Assembly: GCF_900111515.1 (NCBI RefSeq)
Contig: NZ_FOHS01000001.1
Span: 503,419-567,418, forward strand
Origin: Hymenobacter actinosclerus
Lineage (GTDB): Bacteria; Bacteroidota; Bacteroidia; Cytophagales; Hymenobacteraceae
Length of the DNA stretch: 64,000 nucleotides
Direction: 5' to 3'
Part shown: in pieces, positions 43,050 to 51,674 of the stretch
How the letters are laid out: each line of letters starts with the position of its first letter
Position numbering within the stretch: position 1 is the stretch's first letter
The notes under the pieces: generated by a model
The model's database searches: none
The model's input: the letters and a program-made list of their open reading frames with translations, nothing else
What the model was told of the DNA's origin: nothing
Made by a program: the position numbers and the translations under genes

Positions 43050-43265
43050 TGAACATGGGGAAACGCAAAGGCAGGTCTCCTGGCTTGCTCCGGGTGCGTC
43101 GCCTTCCCATTTCCGCCATCTTTTTTCACTTGGAAAGAAGACAGCTGCCGAAACAGTGGCTGCTAATGACGCGCCGACTCGTGAAGCGTACAGTTGCGGG
43201 GACAGCTCCGGATTTCAACCGGATTCCCTTTTCAGCCTCGCCCCCCAATCGGGGTCCGGCCACCT
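43050..43265 (-). promoter_or_regulatory. Cobalamin riboswitch
   Basis: On the minus strand the conserved elements appear in order: GGGAATCCGGTTGAAATCCG, GCTGTCCCCGCAACTGTA, AGCCACTG, GATGG...GGGAAGGCG and the B12 box GCCAGGAGACCTGCC (43070-43084). It lies between a TATCTTTG promoter element and the BtuB-like gene. It is expected to shut off translation or transcription when adenosylcobalamin is plentiful. Confidence 0.95.
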
Positions 43266-43274
43266 TTACAGCCG

Positions 43275-43282
43275 CAAAGATA
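43275..43282 (-). promoter_or_regulatory. TAnnTTTG promoter element of the B12 operon
   Basis: Exact match TATCTTTG just upstream of the riboswitch 5' end. Confidence 0.65.
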
Positions 43283-43370
43283 GGTGGGGGATTTTAGAAG
43301 TGGGTTAGGAGAAGTGAAATATGGGAGGTGAGAAGTGAGAAGGACGGTCTGTTTACCCCCAGGTTCCGTA

Positions 43371-43430
43371 CCTCACCACTCACCACTCACCACTCACCAC
43401 TCACTACTCACTACTCACTACTCACTACTC
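43371..43430. repeat. 7-bp tandem repeat upstream of mpg
   Basis: About eight copies of a heptamer: CACTCAC repeated four times, then ACTCACT-like units, ending five bases before the mpg ATG. Such a tract can change length by slippage. Confidence 0.85.
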
Positions 43431-43435
43431 CAAAA

Positions 43436-44014
43436 ATGAAGCTGCCACCCGAGTTTTACCGCCGCCCCGATCCGGTGCAGATTGCCCGCGAGCTGCTGGG
43501 CAAGCACGTTTTCTCGTGCGTGGAAGGGCAGCTCACCGGGGGGCGCATCATCGAAACCGAAGCCTACTCGCACCGCGGCGACGACTCGCTGACGCTGCAC
43601 CTGAAGCGGCGCGGCAAGGCCGGGCAGGCGTTGCAGGAGCCCGGCGGCCACGCGTACCTATACAAGGTGTATCAGCGCCACACGCTGTTCAATATTGCCA
43701 CCAACGAGGCCGGAAAACCCGATACGGTGCTGCTGCGGGCCATTGAGCCGCTCGTAGGCCTTGATACTATGCAGCTGCGCCGGGGCGCGTCCATCAAGCC
43801 CAACCGCCTCACGGCGGGCCCGGGCATGCTCACCCAGGCGCTGGGCCTCACGCCCGAGCTGAGTGGCACCGATTTGCAAAGCGACTTGCTCTGGATTGAA
43901 GACCACGGCGAAATCGTGCCCGAAGCCCAGGTTGTTGCCGGCCCCCGCATTGGGCTGGAGTACGCCGGCCCCGCAGCCGCCAGCCTGCCCTGGAACTACA
44001 AATGGGCCCGATGA
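43436..44014 (+). CDS. mpg: DNA-3-methyladenine glycosylase (AAG/MPG family)
   Basis: A 192-residue base-excision repair enzyme removing alkylated purines. Family motifs: FYRRPDPVQIARELLGKHVF, IIETEAYSHRGDDSLTLH (with the catalytic Glu and Tyr of ETEAY), HAYLYKVYQRHTLFNIA, VLLRAIEPL and RLTAGPGMLTQALGL. It is monomeric and lacks a metal cluster. The ATG at 43436 is chosen as the family start. The upstream in-frame codons are the 7-bp repeat tract and encode only Thr/His/Ser/Leu repeats. Confidence 0.93.
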   Translation: MKLPPEFYRRPDPVQIARELLGKHVFSCVEGQLTGGRIIETEAYSHRGDDSLTLHLKRRGKAGQALQEPGGHAYLYKVYQRHTLFNIATNEAGKPDTVLLRAIEPLVGLDTMQLRRGASIKPNRLTAGPGMLTQALGLTPELSGTDLQSDLLWIEDHGEIVPEAQVVAGPRIGLEYAGPAAASLPWNYKWAR

Positions 44015-44113
44015 AACCGCCCATAGTGCCGGTTCGTTTGGGCTGACCAGTCGGCTTCGATACCACCGGCAGAACAAACCGGCACCAGCCGGCCACCTGC
44101 GCTAGCCGTGGTG

Positions 44114-45334
44114 TTAAGGCTGCTCCAGGCCTATTACCGGCGCCATCTGCGATTCGCAAACCAGCACCATCAGCTTGCCCTCGTGGCTGGTGGTGGCGAA
44201 CAGGTACAGGTCGCCGCCTTCGCGGATGCCGGTGCGGTGGCGGAACTCGGCCACCGAATCGGGGAAGTTGCGCGTGGTAACGTGGGCGCGCACCGCCGGC
44301 CCGAGGTGGGCGCGCAGGGCCTGGGCATCGTACTTCTCGACGGCCAGAATGCGGAAAATGCGGCCGGGGAAGTCCGTATACAGCGTGTCGGAGGTGTAGA
44401 GGTGGCTGTGCTGGTGCAGCTTGAGTAGCTCGAAAGCCGTGCCGACGCTCTTGAAGGCCCCCGCCTTGAGCACGGCCACGTTGGGCTCGTAGAGAAACTC
44501 CCGGGGCTCGGCGTAGCGCGTGATGGCGCGGGCCTCGCGGGCACGGTTGAGCCGGAACTCCTGCTGCGTGCCGTCGCGGCGCAGATTCAGGGCGTAGCGC
44601 TCGGGGTCGATGGCCGGCTCGGCGCCCAACTCGTACAGCACTTCCTTGCACTCGTTGTCTACGGCCACCACCCACAGCCGCCGCACGTGGCGCAGCTCGC
44701 GCACAGCCTGCTCGATATCGAGCATGGGCGAGGTTTTGAGCAGGATGCGCGGGCTTTTGCGCAGCAGCAGCGGCAGCAGGCGCAGCACATCGGGCTCGCA
44801 GTCCTGGAGGCGGAAAATCTTTTTAGCGGCCGTGTCGCGCCGGGCCGGGTCGAGGTAAATCCAGTCGAAGGTCTCGTCCGAGTCGCGCAGGAAGTGGGTG
44901 GCGTCGGTGCTGTGGCAGTGCACATTCTCCAGGCCCAGCTGCGCCAGATTGAAACGCACCACCTCGGCCAGCGCGGCATTGCGCTCCACGTAGTGCACCT
45001 CGCCTACGGTAGCCGCGAAGTGCGCCGAGTCAACCCCGAAGCCCCCGGTCAGGTCGGCCAGGCGCTGGGCCCCACGCACTAGCTCGGCCTTGAAGGTGGC
45101 CGTGCGGTCGGAGGAGGCCTGCTCGACGGAAAGCGCGGGCGGAAAAACCAGGTCGGTATTGGCGGCCCAGGCCGGCAGCTTCACGCGGGCCTTCTGGCGG
45201 GCCTGAATCTGGCGCACCAGGTCGGGAACGGGGAGGTCGGGATGACGGCGGGCCTGCAGGGCCAGTTGGGCGGGGTCGTCGTGCAGGTGCTCGGCCACGT
45301 ACTGGCGAGCCGCCGCGGGCAGCGGGTATTCCAT
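44114..45334 (-). CDS. Class I SAM methyltransferase with THUMP-like domain (PG_1098 family)
   Basis: A 406-residue protein. An N-terminal helical ferredoxin-like region is followed by a SAM-binding core with LADLTGGFGVDSAHFAATVG (motif I, about 93-112), FDWIYLDPARRDTA (motif IV-like DPAR), and LLKTSPMLDIEQAV. The C-terminus (about 330-406) is the THUMP-like segment found in this family (PF18096). RNA methylation is the likely activity by analogy to THUMP proteins; the target is unknown. A single gene with an ATG start. The converging mpg ends 99 bp away. Confidence 0.85.
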   Translation of the reverse strand: MEYPLPAAARQYVAEHLHDDPAQLALQARRHPDLPVPDLVRQIQARQKARVKLPAWAANTDLVFPPALSVEQASSDRTATFKAELVRGAQRLADLTGGFGVDSAHFAATVGEVHYVERNAALAEVVRFNLAQLGLENVHCHSTDATHFLRDSDETFDWIYLDPARRDTAAKKIFRLQDCEPDVLRLLPLLLRKSPRILLKTSPMLDIEQAVRELRHVRRLWVVAVDNECKEVLYELGAEPAIDPERYALNLRRDGTQQEFRLNRAREARAITRYAEPREFLYEPNVAVLKAGAFKSVGTAFELLKLHQHSHLYTSDTLYTDFPGRIFRILAVEKYDAQALRAHLGPAVRAHVTTRNFPDSVAEFRHRTGIREGGDLYLFATTSHEGKLMVLVCESQMAPVIGLEQP

Positions 45335-45412
45335 AGTGCGAAGCTACAAGCTTTGGCTTTTGAGCGGCGAACAACCCGCCTGTTTCTGACAGGGTCGCGC
45401 CTCAAACGAAGA

Positions 45413-45466
45413 CGAAGGACTGCTGCAGAAGCAAGGCCGGGGCCTTCATCTGCAGCAGTCCTTCGC
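45413..45466. terminator. Inverted repeat between two minus-strand genes
   Basis: CGAAGGACTGCTGCAGA (45413-45429) pairs with 45450-45466, with an inner AAGGCC/GGCCTT helix. It lies downstream of the 45494-46108 gene and upstream of the methyltransferase start (45334). Confidence 0.65.
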
Positions 45467-45493
45467 GAGGGTAAGTCGGATGAAGGCCAGCCC

Positions 45494-46108
45494 TTACAGC
45501 TGCCAGCTTAGCGCCAGCAACGGCCGGCCGGTGGCACTGGCGCCCAGGCCCACCGCATGGGGCTGTAGCTGCCGCAACAGGCCGGTTCTGCTGGCGGTGC
45601 GGCCGGCGTTGTGGGCCTCCACCGCCCGCTGGAAGTGGGTGTTCGTGTTGCGCGAAACAAAAATGTTGCTCAGCAGGCTGGCCGCCGCCACTCCGATAGC
45701 CACTTTCTGGGTGTTGTTGAAGTACTGCTGCCGGTCGGGGGCCGCAAGCACCTGCTGGCCATAAAGGCCTACCGCGCCCACAAACACCAGCCGTTCGGCC
45801 AGAAAGAGCGTCTTCTGGCGCCGGTAGCGGTTGAGCGCCGCCAGGGCATCAGGCTCACCTGCCAGGTAAGGGCGCAGGCGCTGGCCGAAGAAGCCGGCAC
45901 TCTGGTAGTCGGCCTCGGCCGGGTTCTGGCTCAGAGAGAAGTAAAAGTTCTTCTGTACTCCATTCAGTCCGCGCTGCTGGTCGTCGGGAGCCAGGCGGAT
46001 GGGGCCCGTTTGCTGGGCGTGTACGCCGCTGGCCAGGCCCAACAGGCAGACAAGCAGGGCGGCAAAGTGGCGCGACTGGCGCAAAAGGGCAGAGGGAAAT
46101 AAGAACAT
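45494..46108 (-). CDS. Exported protein of unknown function
   Basis: A 204-residue protein with a signal peptide (FAALLVCLLGLASGVHAQQ). The mature part has an N-terminal helical stretch and two later hydrophobic segments (ERLVFVGAVGLYGQQVLA, KVAIGVAAASLLSNIFVS) that may be membrane-anchored. No family is recognised. The ATG at 46108 directly precedes the signal peptide. The 143 bp to the divergent lipoprotein gene hold both promoters, but no exact promoter match was found. Confidence 0.65.
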   Translation of the reverse strand: MFLFPSALLRQSRHFAALLVCLLGLASGVHAQQTGPIRLAPDDQQRGLNGVQKNFYFSLSQNPAEADYQSAGFFGQRLRPYLAGEPDALAALNRYRRQKTLFLAERLVFVGAVGLYGQQVLAAPDRQQYFNNTQKVAIGVAAASLLSNIFVSRNTNTHFQRAVEAHNAGRTASRTGLLRQLQPHAVGLGASATGRPLLALSWQL

Positions 46109-46251
46109 AAAGACAAAAGTAGTGGACAGAAAGCCAAACCGCTAAGGTTGCCTTCAGGAAAATAGTGCAATTCGGAATGGATTTTTTTTCGCCCCGACTC
46201 AACAAAAGGCCCATGGCGTTCGTTGTGCAGGCCATCACCTTCCTCATCCAT

Positions 46252-46998
46252 ATGAAAATGACCTCTTTCTTCCGCCCTGCCGCTCTGTTGGCCACTTTGC
46301 CCGCCATGCTGGCCTTCTCGGCGTGCAAAGACGACAAAGATCCGGCTCCTCAGCAGGGTCGGGTAATGATTACGCACGTGGCCGCCGCGGTTTCGGGGCA
46401 GGTTACCGCCTTTGTCGGTGATAAGCAGGTCGGCCAGCTCAATTACGGCCAGAACAGTGCTTACCTGGGCGTTGATGCCGGTAGCCCGGTTTTCCGCATC
46501 AACAGCGGCACGCAGGAGGTCACGAAAAAGAACATAGACGTAGCGGCCAACCAGAACTACTCGGTTTTTGCCTACTCCCCCTCCGCTGCTATTGGCAGCG
46601 CCGAGCTCATCAGCTTCTCCGACGACCTGACGGCTCCGGCAACCGGGCAGGCCAAGATTCGACTCATCCACCTGGGCACCGGAGTTAATTCGCCGGTGCG
46701 CCTAAGCGTTCCTGCTCTCACTGCTGGCGCGGCTCCAACCGATCTGACGACCGACGTGGCCTTTGGTAAAGCATCGGACTTTATATTGGTTAATGCCGGC
46801 TCTACTCCCGATCTGAGGGTAACTACGACGGATGCCCAGCGTACGTCCATCCTGACAGTAGGCGATGGCTCGGGCTCGGGTACGGGCAGCAAGAAGATCG
46901 AAGCCGGTAAAATATATACGGTGCTCGTGCGCGGTATTGCTACGCCCGGTGCCCCGGCAGCGCAGAAGCCCCAAGCCGTTATCATTGCCAACAACTAA
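46252..46998 (+). CDS. DUF4397-domain lipoprotein
   Basis: A 248-residue lipoprotein (lipobox LAFSAC, then KDDKDPAP). The body has two DUF4397-like beta-sandwich units: GRVMITHVAAAVSGQVTAFV... and ATGQAKIRLIHLGTGVNSPV. These domains occur in surface proteins of Bacteroidota with unknown ligand. The ATG at 46252 gives the signal peptide; upstream in-frame codons lack one. A degenerate GTAGAGACGC inverted repeat follows at 47035-47145. Confidence 0.8.
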   Translation: MKMTSFFRPAALLATLPAMLAFSACKDDKDPAPQQGRVMITHVAAAVSGQVTAFVGDKQVGQLNYGQNSAYLGVDAGSPVFRINSGTQEVTKKNIDVAANQNYSVFAYSPSAAIGSAELISFSDDLTAPATGQAKIRLIHLGTGVNSPVRLSVPALTAGAAPTDLTTDVAFGKASDFILVNAGSTPDLRVTTTDAQRTSILTVGDGSGSGTGSKKIEAGKIYTVLVRGIATPGAPAAQKPQAVIIANN

Positions 46999-47034
46999 GA
47001 AGTTGCTTGAGTTGGTTTTTGGGGCGCCAGTGTG

Positions 47035-47145
47035 GTGTAGAGACGCAACATCTTGCGTCTCGTCGTTGCTGATGTTGGCTGTTTCCACATGAGAGTTCAA
47101 CGACCGTTCAACGACGACACGCAAATAGGCGTCTCTACATCGTGC
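47035..47145. repeat. Imperfect inverted repeat (GTAGAGACGC family)
   Basis: TGTAGAGACGC near 47037 pairs with GCGTCTCTACA near 47139, and inner CGTCGTTG/CAACGACG also pair. It lies in the 306-bp gap 46999-47304 before ahcY, which otherwise holds only the ahcY promoter. Confidence 0.65.
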
Positions 47146-47268
47146 GCGGCTAACTTAAATAGCTTCTAAGCGGCTGCGGCCACTTATCAAACGCCAGCGC
47201 CTGCTTTCCCAAAAGGGAGGCAGGCGTTGGTCGTTAAAGTCTATATAGTAGCCGCCTTAACTTTTTCG

Positions 47269-47276
47269 TATTTTTG
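47269..47276 (+). promoter_or_regulatory. TAnnTTTG promoter element of ahcY
   Basis: Exact match TATTTTTG, 29 bp before the ahcY ATG. Confidence 0.65.
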
Positions 47277-47304
47277 TGGTTGACTTCTCAAACCCCTTTT
47301 TATC

Positions 47305-48627
47305 ATGGTAGAGACCAAGACGACGACGGCCTACGTGCCCTATAAAGTAAAAGACATGAGCCTCGCCGAGTGGGGCCGCAAGGAAATCCGTTTGGCCGAG
47401 GCTGAAATGCCCGGTCTGATGGCCCTGCGCGAGGAGTACGGCGCCAGCCAGCCCCTCAAGGGTGCCCGCGTGGCCGGCTGCCTGCACATGACCATCCAGA
47501 CGGCAGTACTTATCGAAACGCTCATCGCCCTCGGCGCCGACGTTACGTGGTCGTCGTGCAACATCTTCTCGACCCAGGACCACGCCGCCGCCGCTATTGC
47601 CGCAACTGGTGTTGCCGTGTACGCTTGGAAGGGCATGACGGAAGAGGAGTTCAACTGGTGCATCGAGCAGACGCTGTTTTTCGGCGAGAAGCGCGAGCCG
47701 CTGAATATGATTCTCGACGACGGCGGCGACCTGACCAACATGGTGCTCAACCAGTTCCCTGAGCTGGCGGCCGGCATCAAGGGGCTGTCGGAGGAAACCA
47801 CGACCGGCGTACTGCGCCTGCTCGACCGCGTGAAAGCCGGTACGCTACCCATGCCCGCCTTCAACATCAACGACTCGGTTACCAAGTCGAAGTTTGATAA
47901 CAAGTATGGCTGCAAAGAGTCGGCCGTAGACGCTATCCGCCGGGCCACCGACGTGATGATGGCCGGCAAGATTGCCGTGGTAGCCGGCTACGGCGACGTC
48001 GGGAAAGGCACGGCCGCTTCGTTGCGCGGTGCCGGCGCCCGCGTTATCGTCACCGAAATCGACCCCATTTGCGCCCTGCAGGCTGCCATGGACGGCTACG
48101 CGGTGAAGAAAATGGAGAATGCCATCAAGGAAGCCGACATCGTGGTAACGGCCACCGGCAACTGCGACATCATCACCGAAAAGTCGTTCCGCGCCCTCAA
48201 GGACAAGGCCATCGTCTGCAACATCGGCCACTTCGATGATGAGATTGATATGGCCTGGCTGAACAAGAACTACGGCAGCACCAAGGACACCATCAAGCCC
48301 CAGGTTGATCTATACACCATTGATGGCAAGGAAATCATCGTGCTGGCCGAAGGTCGCCTCGTGAACCTGGGCTGCGCCACCGGCCACCCCTCGTTCGTGA
48401 TGTCGAACTCGTTCACCAACCAGGTGCTGGCCCAGCTGGAGCTGTGGCAGCACGCCGACCAGTACGAAAACCAAGTGTACACCCTGCCTAAGCACCTCGA
48501 CGAGAAAGTAGCCCGCCTGCACCTCGCCAAAATCGGGGTGGAGTTGGAGGAGTTGAACCCCCACCAGGCCAAGTACATCGGCGTGGACGTGGAAGGCCCC
48601 TTCAAGTCGGACCTGTACCGCTACTAG
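47305..48627 (+). CDS. ahcY: Adenosylhomocysteinase
   Basis: A 440-residue NAD-dependent enzyme splitting S-adenosylhomocysteine to adenosine and homocysteine, which keeps methyltransferases active. Motifs: [31 protein letters not shown], the catalytic [10 protein letters not shown] with [17 protein letters not shown], the NAD loop [15 protein letters not shown] near 229-243, and the C-terminal [13 protein letters not shown] to DLYRY. A clean ATG start with its own promoter and a strong terminator. It complements metK in the same window. Confidence 0.97.
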   Translation: MVETKTTTAYVPYKVKDMSLAEWGRKEIRLAEAEMPGLMALREEYGASQPLKGARVAGCLHMTIQTAVLIETLIALGADVTWSSCNIFSTQDHAAAAIAATGVAVYAWKGMTEEEFNWCIEQTLFFGEKREPLNMILDDGGDLTNMVLNQFPELAAGIKGLSEETTTGVLRLLDRVKAGTLPMPAFNINDSVTKSKFDNKYGCKESAVDAIRRATDVMMAGKIAVVAGYGDVGKGTAASLRGAGARVIVTEIDPICALQAAMDGYAVKKMENAIKEADIVVTATGNCDIITEKSFRALKDKAIVCNIGHFDDEIDMAWLNKNYGSTKDTIKPQVDLYTIDGKEIIVLAEGRLVNLGCATGHPSFVMSNSFTNQVLAQLELWQHADQYENQVYTLPKHLDEKVARLHLAKIGVELEELNPHQAKYIGVDVEGPFKSDLYRY

Positions 48628-48641
48628 GCTTTCGAGCTTTC

Positions 48642-48700
48642 ACCCAAACGCTAAAAACCCCGCCCGGCACTGTGCCGGGCGGGGTTTTTAGCGTTTGGGT
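48642..48700. terminator. Terminator after ahcY
   Basis: A perfect 29-bp-arm inverted repeat (ACCCAAACGCTAAAAACCCC...) with internal GGGGTTTTT gives an extended GC hairpin and a U run, 15 bp after the stop. Confidence 0.85.
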
Positions 48701-48752
48701 TTAGATGCTAGTTGTCGGCTATCTGACCGCCCGATCCTTATACTCCGCCATC

Positions 48753-48850
48753 TACGCCTGAAGAAGTGAAAATAGCTTGAGAATCTTCTTCGGTTGCCTG
48801 AGAATTCTCTTTGGTTGCTTGAGAAAGGTCTTTGCTTGTCTGAGACCAAG
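48753..48850. repeat. Intergenic array with 21-bp period (array B)
   Basis: Units begin at 48753, 48774, 48795 and 48816, with a partial at 48837; each fits nnGCyTGAgAAnnnnCTTyGsT. It lies between the ahcY terminator and the stop of the next gene (gap 48628-48886). The spacing is identical to array A, but the sequence differs apart from a CCTGA word. Confidence 0.8.
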
Positions 48851-48886
48851 CTTAGGCAGTATAGCAGAGCTTCCAGGGCTGGATAG

Positions 48887-50077
48887 CTACTTGCCGGTGC
48901 TGAACCAGGCGGCTCCCAGCCGGCCGGGCCGCTGGTAGATGTGCACCGTGTCGCCGATGACCGTTTGTTGATAAAGCGTTTTGCTTACCTCTACATTCTC
49001 GGGTTGGGCGCGGGCGCCCCAGGGGCCCACGTTGAGGTAGTAGGAGCTGGTTTGGCCGCCGCTCAGCTGCTTATCAAGCACCGGCACGGCATACACCCGC
49101 GGACCACTCGTATCGAAAACGCAATTGACGGTTACGACGGCCGCCGCGCCGTAGAGTACGGCCATAATTCCGCCCGTTAGCAGCACGCGCCGGCCGCTGG
49201 TGGCCAGCAGTTGGGGGCTGCCCAGCACCAAAGCCGTGGCCATTAGTAGGGCAGTGCCGGCCGCGTAAGGGGCTAGCGGCTGGTAAGCCAGCAGCTCAAA
49301 ATCGAACAGCCCGCGTAGCAACAGGCCCAGCGGCGGAAACAGCAGGGCCGCCGTGATGGCAGGCCGGGCGCTATGGTTGCTGTCGTCGAAACAGAGCAGG
49401 CCGCGGTGCCAGAAAAGGGCTGCGGCGGCCAGGGGTGGCACACCCAGCCCTGCCCACACGGCCCAGTCGTAGGGCTCGGGCCAGAACAGCAGCCAGGCCC
49501 CGCTCAGGCAGCCAGCGGCATTTAATACCCAGCTTACATGCCGGGCGCCGGCCAGATTGGCCTCCCGCTCAGCCGGGTTGCGGCCGAAATCCTCTTCCAG
49601 CAGCAGCCTTTCGGCGTCTTGCTGTACTTGCTGCGCGTCGAGGTCGGGAAACCGGGCGGCCAGCCACTGCTGGATTTCGGCGTAGCCCTCGCTGGTATAG
49701 CCGATGCGGATGCCGCGGTACTGCCTGCTGACGGGAACGATGTAGGTGTAGTTGTCGTCGGTGCGGTAGCCCTTGATGGCGGCCAGGGGCAGGTCTTTGC
49801 TACGGAAGGCCCCCCGGTAGCGGATGCCCTGCGCCGAGAAAGTATGGCGCCCTTTATACACGTCGTAAAGCAGGACGCTGAAAAGCCCGGCCATACCCCA
49901 CATAACGGCTCCTATTGGCCCATATACCAGAAGGCTCTGGTCGCTGTCAAACAGAAACGGACAAATCAGGAACACCACAATCATGGGTGGAGTAACCAGG
50001 TAAATGAACACGCGCCAGCCGCGGGCAGTGCCGTAGCTGCGAGGAGTGGTAGCGGTGAAGGGCACAGATGTGAGCAC
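48887..50077 (-). CDS. Membrane protein with PH-like segment, unknown function
   Basis: A 396-residue protein with hydrophobic segments near 22-40, 50-70, 185-210, 225-250 and 275-320. Between them, residues 78-130 (RHTFSAQGIRYRGAFRSKDLPLAAIKGYRTDDNYTYIVP) resemble the bacterial PH-like fold found in many small membrane proteins. A C-terminal soluble part follows, ending AAWFSTGK. Function unknown. The 97-bp gap to the downstream gene is small enough for co-transcription. Confidence 0.6.
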   Translation of the reverse strand: MLTSVPFTATTPRSYGTARGWRVFIYLVTPPMIVVFLICPFLFDSDQSLLVYGPIGAVMWGMAGLFSVLLYDVYKGRHTFSAQGIRYRGAFRSKDLPLAAIKGYRTDDNYTYIVPVSRQYRGIRIGYTSEGYAEIQQWLAARFPDLDAQQVQQDAERLLLEEDFGRNPAEREANLAGARHVSWVLNAAGCLSGAWLLFWPEPYDWAVWAGLGVPPLAAAALFWHRGLLCFDDSNHSARPAITAALLFPPLGLLLRGLFDFELLAYQPLAPYAAGTALLMATALVLGSPQLLATSGRRVLLTGGIMAVLYGAAAVVTVNCVFDTSGPRVYAVPVLDKQLSGGQTSSYYLNVGPWGARAQPENVEVSKTLYQQTVIGDTVHIYQRPGRLGAAWFSTGK

Positions 50078-50174
50078 AGAGTAGGGCAGGGGAGTAGCCC
50101 GCCAAAGCTACGCGCCGGAAACAAGCGCGACAACTCCGGGAGGGAGCTGGCGCGGTTTGTTGACAGGCAGTTGG

Positions 50175-50663
50175 TTATTCAATTGGGGCTTGACCCTCAT
50201 ATTCTTCGGCGGTGGTATATACGTTTATGCCCAGCAGCTTCCAGTCGTGCAGCACCGTGACACTATAGGCTAGCTGGCCATTTTGGCCGTTTGCCATGCC
50301 TCTCAGCGGCCTCCAGTCGTGCCCAAGCATGACGCCGGACACGGTGGTATAGAGGCCGTAAGGCTTTACATTATCGCCGTCACGGTTCCCCTCTATAAGT
50401 ACTGACAGCCGGTTATTGGGGTTGAGGCCAACGTGTTGCATTGTGCTCCAGTTGCCCACCTGGCCCGCCGGCTTAGCCGACTTCAGCAGGTTTTCGGCAG
50501 GCTTGCTTTCCTCACGGCCCCGGAAAGAAACCAGACTAAGCAGAAACAAGAGGGATAGGCCTATGCCCACCTGCCGCCTCAGCAATTGAAACACTTTAAT
50601 CCAGGCATAACCAATCAGCAGAAAAAGGACGACGTTGAGGCCTGTCCAGGCTAAAGCTCCCAT
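50175..50663 (-). CDS. Small membrane-anchored protein, unknown function
   Basis: A 162-residue protein with two N-terminal hydrophobic segments (GLNVVLFLLIGYAWIKVF and VGIGLSLLFLLSLVSF) and a hydrophilic C-terminal domain (LNPNNRLSVLIEGNRDGDNV). No family is recognised. It starts with ATG at 50663. GC is somewhat lower than the neighbours. Confidence 0.55.
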   Translation of the reverse strand: MGALAWTGLNVVLFLLIGYAWIKVFQLLRRQVGIGLSLLFLLSLVSFRGREESKPAENLLKSAKPAGQVGNWSTMQHVGLNPNNRLSVLIEGNRDGDNVKPYGLYTTVSGVMLGHDWRPLRGMANGQNGQLAYSVTVLHDWKLLGINVYTTAEEYEGQAPIE

Positions 50664-50720
50664 AAGACAGTACTTGGTAAAGAAGTGGACGCCTAAAGTA
50701 AGCCAAAGCAGCTAATCGGC

Positions 50721-51599
50721 CTACTCCCCGAAGAACTCCTGGCCTACCAGCCGCTCGGTTTCCTGCCAGAGTTGCCGGGCCTTGGCGGGGGCGGTGAACT
50801 CGTGCTTCACGGGCACGGCCTTCTGCTTGTCGAAGTAGCCGCCACTCACCTGCCCGCCAATGGGGTCGGTCGCCAGGAAGATGCTGGTACGAGCGCCTTC
50901 TTCGGGCGTGAGTAGCAGGGGGGCGGCCAGCTTGGTGAACCAGCTGGTGAGGCCGCCCGAAGCTGAACCGAAGCCGCTGGCCACTACGCCGGGGTGCAGG
51001 CTGTTGGTCACTACATTGCCGATGCCGCGGGTCCGTAGCTGCCGGGCCAGCTCCTGCGTGAACAGGATGTTGTAGAGCTTAGTGTTGCCGTACTGCCGCC
51101 AGGCGCTGTAGTTTTCTTTCTGGCCCAAATCGTGCAGGCGCGGTTTGGCTATGCGGTAGCCTTCGGAAGCCACGTTCACGATGCGGGCCGCTTCGCTACG
51201 CTCCAGCGCCGGCAGCAGCAGGCTGGTGAGCAGGAAGGGGCCGAGGTGGTTGGTGGCCAGGGTCATTTCGTAGCCATCGGCCGAGGTTTCGCGCTCCTTG
51301 CCGAAGATGAGGCCGGCGTTGTTCACCAGCAAGTCGAGGCGATGGTAGCGCTGGATGAACTCTTCGGCCGCACGCCGCACCTGGCTCAGGTCGGAAATGT
51401 CGCAGAGCAGCACATCGACCCGCTGGCCGGATGCCGCCAGTTGCTGAAATTTTTGGCGCACCCTGGCGGCCTTGGCGGCGTCGCGGGCCAGCAGAATAAC
51501 GTGGTAGCCCCGGCGCACCAGCTCGCGGGCCGTTACTTTGCCAATGCCGGAAGTAGCGCCCGTCACGAGGGCAATTTGTTCAGAAGCAGAAGTAGTCAT
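50721..51599 (-). CDS. Short-chain dehydrogenase/reductase (retinol-dehydrogenase-like)
   Basis: A 292-residue classical SDR. Rossmann loop LVTGATSGIGKVTARELV near 11-28, NNAGLIFGK, the catalytic Ser in VNVASEGYR, and an active-site Tyr-Lys in YGNTKLYN (YxxxK motif, Tyr and Lys four residues apart). A C-terminal extension (VSGGYFDKQKAVPVKHEFTA) is typical of retinol-dehydrogenase-like bacterial SDRs. NADP(H)-dependent; the substrate is unknown. The start at 51599 is preferred; a longer form of 14 codons is open upstream. Confidence 0.85.
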   Translation of the reverse strand: MTTSASEQIALVTGATSGIGKVTARELVRRGYHVILLARDAAKAARVRQKFQQLAASGQRVDVLLCDISDLSQVRRAAEEFIQRYHRLDLLVNNAGLIFGKERETSADGYEMTLATNHLGPFLLTSLLLPALERSEAARIVNVASEGYRIAKPRLHDLGQKENYSAWRQYGNTKLYNILFTQELARQLRTRGIGNVVTNSLHPGVVASGFGSASGGLTSWFTKLAAPLLLTPEEGARTSIFLATDPIGGQVSGGYFDKQKAVPVKHEFTAPAKARQLWQETERLVGQEFFGE

Positions 51600-51674
51600 G
51601 GGATACAGAAGTAGTTGCCCGGCTATACGCGACACCGCCACAGTTGGGTGCCAGCTGGCCTGCTTCCGGCTACC

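Noticed and set aside
41183..43297. A 704-codon plus-strand open frame across the BtuB gene
   Set aside because: Antisense shadow of a TonB receptor and riboswitch; no recognisable domain.
43371..43430. Possible CRISPR-like repeat
   Set aside because: Units are 7 bp, contiguous, and have no spacers; this is a simple tandem repeat.
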